Shown here: positions 61,361-64,000 of the stretch, in pieces
Numbering within the stretch: position 1 is the stretch's first letter
Layout of the letters: each line of letters begins with the position of its first letter
Assembly (NCBI GenBank): GCA_035632055.1
Contig: DASQHO010000081.1
Coordinates: 1-64,000 of the forward strand
Source: REEB95 sp035632055
GTDB lineage: Bacteria > Pseudomonadota > Alphaproteobacteria > ATCC43930 > CGMCC-115725
Direction: 5' to 3'
Length of the DNA: 64,000 bases
Notes under the pieces: model-generated
What the model saw: only the letters and a program-made list of their open reading frames with translations
The model's database searches: none
Told to the model about the DNA's origin: nothing
Made by a program: the position numbers and the translations under genes

Positions 61361-62250
61361 TTCACAGCGACCCCTCCCCCAGACGCTCGGGGGTCAGAAT
61401 GGGCCGTTCCAGCGGACCCGACAAGAGTTACACCTATCGGGGGTCGCGCGGATCGAGGTGAAAATTGAAGTCGCCATTATTTATTTTATCGCGCGCGAAA
61501 TTTTGGTCAGCCCGACCACAATCGCCGACTATGTTAACTCGTCTGCCGAAATACGGCAGAGTTCTACCTTGATGGCCGCGTCGGACGCCGGCCCATGCGA
61601 ATGATCGATCGCGAAAACACATCCCAAATAATGAGGGTTCACCGCGCCATCGCAGGCGCCACACTTTGCCCGAGAAGCTCGAGCCACACTTCAAGAATTA
61701 GCCGAATCAACAACTGATGGGCGCGATTAGGCGACTGGTGCGGTGCTTATGCCGATGACCAGTGACAAAGCCATAATATGCGGATGGATGGGACCGGTGC
61801 GTTTGAGGCGTAGTTCGCCGAGGAAGCCATCGGCCCGGTCGCGCAGTCCGGTACCCAGCCAACGCCCAATCGATGGGTCGAAGCCCTGATTCTTTCGGCC
61901 GATGAGCGAAGAGGGCACGCGGCAATAGCGTGCCTCGCACAAAACGCGTTCGGCCCGGCCGCCCGACCAAGCAAACTCCGTGATATCGTTGCGAAATGCA
62001 AGGTGCTCGCCGCGTTCAATGGCATAAGCGCGTACGTAGCACGCCCTTCGCCGCGCGCGGCACCTCGGCAGCCGAGCAACCGGAGCAGAGCCGGAAGCGG
62101 CGCTCGTCCGCGAAATGTATACGTGCGCGCTATAGAAGTTCTAGAGTTCGAAATGTGCTGCGAAACGCGATCTGGGCAAACCGCTGATGCATCGGCGATC
62201 GACCTCGCCCGACACCCGACAGTTCCGTTGCGCTTATTGGAGGTCCCCTT
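61361..62250. other. Decayed or non-coding stretch
   Basis: About 890 bp with no intact gene. A minus-strand frame around 61731-62060 reads fairly protein-like pieces (EHLAFRNDITEFAWSGGRAE; RKNQGFDPSIGRWLGTGLRD), with apparent frameshifts upstream (a CSGC zinc-knuckle-like segment in another frame), so it may be a pseudogene of unknown family. A perfect hairpin TCTGCCG-AAATA-CGGCAGA lies at 61542-61560. Confidence 0.4.
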
Positions 62251-63123
62251 TTGCCGGCGTGTCGCCCCCCCGATCCAGTGCCAAAGAAGCCTAAATTCGT
62301 GCTGCCCGCGGGCGCATGCGACGCGCATTGCCACGTCTTCGGCCCGGTATGGAATTTTCCCTATGCCGCCGACCGTGCTTATACGCCGCCCGATGCACCG
62401 AAGGAGACGCTGGCGGCGATGCACCGGTTTCTTGGCGTCTCACGCGCGGTGATCGTGCAGGCCAGCTGCCACGGCGCCGACAATCGCGCGACACTTGACG
62501 CGATTGCCGCCAGTGATGGACGCTACAAAGGCATCGCCATCGTCGACGAGAGGTTCGACGACCGTGCGTTCCGTGCGCTGCACGAGAACGGCATCCGCGG
62601 CGTGCGTTTCAACTTCGTCCAGCATCTGGGCGGCCGACCCGATCCGAAGCTCTTCGAGCGGACGGTGGCGCGGCTCAAGGATTTGGGCTGGCATCTCGTG
62701 CTGCATCTTGACGCCAAGGACATCGCCGAACTCTCGCCGACGATCCGCGTTTTGCCGGTGCCGTTCGTTATCGACCATATGGGCCGGGTCAGAGCCAGTG
62801 ACGGCCTCGACCAGCCCGCGTTCAAGGCTTTGCTCGAGCTGATGAAGCTTGAAACCGCCTGGGTCAAGGTCTGTGGCTCGGAACGCGTCTCGACCGCGGG
62901 ACCACCCTTCACGGACGCGGTGCCGTTCGCCCAGGCGCTCGTCAAAGCCGCTCCCGATCGCGTGCTGTGGGGCACCGATTGGCCGCATCCCAACATCGCC
63001 AGGCACATGCCCAACGACGGCGATCTCATCGATCTTGTGCCACTGATCGCGCCGGATGAAACTCATCGCCGCAAGCTTCTGATTGACAATCCGGCGCAAC
63101 TCTATGGTTTTGGCCAAGCGTGA
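62251..63123 (+). CDS. Amidohydrolase, 2-pyrone-4,6-dicarboxylate lactonase (LigI)-like
   Basis: 290 residues from TTG 62251, chosen because GGAGG lies 7-8 nt upstream; GTG 62278 is an alternative. Metal/active-site motifs: DAHCHVFGP (His26, His28), LHLDAKD (His152), VIDHMGR (His176) and GTDWPHPN (Asp243), the set of the cog3618/LigI branch of amidohydrolases. LigI opens the lactone ring in lignin-derived aromatic breakdown. The adjacent dehydrogenase suggests a catabolic operon unrelated to the polysaccharide locus. Exact substrate not proven. Confidence 0.82.
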   Translation: MPACRPPDPVPKKPKFVLPAGACDAHCHVFGPVWNFPYAADRAYTPPDAPKETLAAMHRFLGVSRAVIVQASCHGADNRATLDAIAASDGRYKGIAIVDERFDDRAFRALHENGIRGVRFNFVQHLGGRPDPKLFERTVARLKDLGWHLVLHLDAKDIAELSPTIRVLPVPFVIDHMGRVRASDGLDQPAFKALLELMKLETAWVKVCGSERVSTAGPPFTDAVPFAQALVKAAPDRVLWGTDWPHPNIARHMPNDGDLIDLVPLIAPDETHRRKLLIDNPAQLYGFGQA

Positions 63124-63128
63124 CGGGC

Positions 63129-64000
63129 ATGACGAGTAACACAAACAGGATCGCGCTCATCGGTTTCGGGGAAGTCGGCTCGCTGTTCGCGCGCGAGCTG
63201 ATGGCCACCGGACGGCACAGTGTCGCGGTCTATGACATCCTGTTCGATGCGGCCTCCGGCGCTGCGATGATCGAAAAGGCCCGCGCCCTCAAAGCCGAGC
63301 CTGCTGCCACGGCGGCTAAGGCCGCCAACGACGCCCTGGTCGTGATTTCGGCGGTGACCGCGACATCGGCCGCGGATGTCGCGCGCGAGGCCGGCGGTTA
63401 TTTGAAACCGGGCCAATTCTTCCTCGACATCAATTCGGTTTCGCCCGAAACCAAGCGTGGCGACGAGGCGCTGGTCGAAAAATCCGGCGCCGATTATGTC
63501 GAGGCGGCGGTGATGGCGCCGGTGGCGCCTTACGGCATCAAGGTGCCGATGCTCTTGGGCGGCAAACACGCCGCGGCGCTCGCCGAAATCCTCAACCCAT
63601 CCGGATTCCGCATGACAGCCGTGGCCGAGGCCGTCGGCCAGGCCAGCGCCATCAAGATGTGCCGCAGCGTCTTTATCAAGGGCATCGAGGCGCTGGCAGT
63701 CGAAGGCTTCCTGGCGGCACGGCAATATGGCGTCGAGGATAAGGTGATTGCCTCGCTCGACGAAACCTTCCCCAGCCTCGATTGGGAGAAGCAGGCAGGC
63801 TATCTAATTTCGCGGGTGCTCGAACATGGCCGCCGACGCGCCGCTGAGATGCGCGAGAGCGCCGAAACCGTGGCGGCTGCGGGCATCGAGCCGCTGATGA
63901 CCCTGGCGACCGCCCAGCGGCACGACTGGCTCGCCGATCGCGTCGCCGACAATCCCGCGCTCAAGACTGCGCCGCAGTCCGAATGGCGCGCGAGCCTCGA
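63129..64000 (+). CDS. NAD(P)-dependent dehydrogenase with DUF1932, partial
   Basis: Starts at ATG 63129, 5 nt after the LigI-like stop, and runs off the window end (290 codons visible). IALIGFGEVGSLFARELMAT is the 6-phosphogluconate/3-hydroxyisobutyrate-dehydrogenase NAD site; FFLDINSVSPETKRGDEALV then ADYVEAAVMAPVAPYGIKVP MLLGG is the active-site strand; QASAIKMCRSVFIKGIEALA with VEGFLAARQYG is the DUF1932 C-terminal domain with the catalytic Lys. Proteins of this kind are paired with amidohydrolases in aromatic-acid catabolism. The reaction is uncertain. Confidence 0.8.
   Translation, partial: MTSNTNRIALIGFGEVGSLFARELMATGRHSVAVYDILFDAASGAAMIEKARALKAEPAATAAKAANDALVVISAVTATSAADVAREAGGYLKPGQFFLDINSVSPETKRGDEALVEKSGADYVEAAVMAPVAPYGIKVPMLLGGKHAAALAEILNPSGFRMTAVAEAVGQASAIKMCRSVFIKGIEALAVEGFLAARQYGVEDKVIASLDETFPSLDWEKQAGYLISRVLEHGRRRAAEMRESAETVAAAGIEPLMTLATAQRHDWLADRVADNPALKTAPQSEWRASL

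Noticed and set aside
61434..61694. 86-codon minus-strand frame
   Set aside because: Arg/Gly/Phe-rich with no domain; no start signal; overlaps a hairpin; judged a chance frame.
63102..63725. Minus-strand open frame at the right end
   Set aside because: The plus-strand dehydrogenase with a clear NAD motif and DUF1932 domain occupies the same bases and runs off the window.
1..64000. CRISPR array, rRNA, intact insertion sequence
   Set aside because: No regularly spaced direct repeats with unique spacers, no rRNA-like sequence and no intact transposase were seen on reading both strands.

Overview
The window is GC-rich, densely coded DNA that looks like an alphaproteobacterial chromosome (order uncertain, Hyphomicrobiales- or Rhodospirillales-like). 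The signs are the codon use, a DUF3489 remnant, DUF5681/ParB-methylase/Gp157 phage genes of the kind common in that class, frequent GTG/TTG starts, and long runs of genes joined by 1-4 nt ATGA/GTGA/TGATG overlaps. No rRNA, CRISPR array or intact integrase/transposase was seen.

Layout. (1) 1-5.1 kb: the C-terminus of a Wza-like export protein, then a worn-out stretch with an inverted and deleted copy of phage genes, a degenerate tRNA-Glu-like sequence, a small Cys-rich membrane-anchored protein, a CAGGGAA repeat patch, a DUF3489 relic and a TPR lipoprotein. (2) 5.2-11.9 kb: an incomplete prophage module: terminase large subunit, DUF5681 protein, ParB-DNA methylase and an XRE repressor. The repressor is divergent, across a 9-bp palindromic operator, from Gp157, a Rad52-HNH fusion and a conserved small protein. 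(3) 11.9-61.4 kb: a very large surface-polysaccharide locus. (4) 61.4-64 kb: a decayed gap, then an amidohydrolase of the 2-pyrone-4,6-dicarboxylate lactonase family and an NAD-dependent dehydrogenase cut by the window end.

The polysaccharide locus has several activated-sugar modules. At 21.1-30.3 kb lies a CMP-legionaminic-acid-type nonulosonate pathway: CBS-nucleotidyltransferase, 4,6-dehydratase, two DegT aminotransferases, an acetyltransferase fused to a methyltransferase, hydrolysing 2-epimerase, synthase and CMP-transferase. At 32.3-35.5 kb lies a CDP-6-deoxyhexose module (rfbF, rfbG, a 3,5-epimerase-like cupin, a reductase/epimerase). At 40.3-46.4 kb lies a second CMP-transferase with a 2-hydroxyacid dehydrogenase, a HAD phosphatase, a HisC-like aminotransferase, an SDR and an FkbM methyltransferase. 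Around these are glycosyltransferases, LIC12162-like transferases, an ABC exporter, and about ten methyltransferase genes (one broken by an in-frame TGA).

Control seems to lie at 50-51.4 kb. A NusG/RfaH-like antiterminator and a winged-helix regulator each have a near-identical GTTCAY-NNN-GTGAAC inverted repeat at their promoters, and an ops-like GCGGTAGC lies just before the long minus-strand gene run.

The most unusual single gene is at 56.5-60.1 kb. It is a 1206-residue protein joining a GT4 glycosyltransferase, a UPF0104/LPG-synthase-TM-like membrane domain and an O-antigen ligase/polymerase-like membrane domain.
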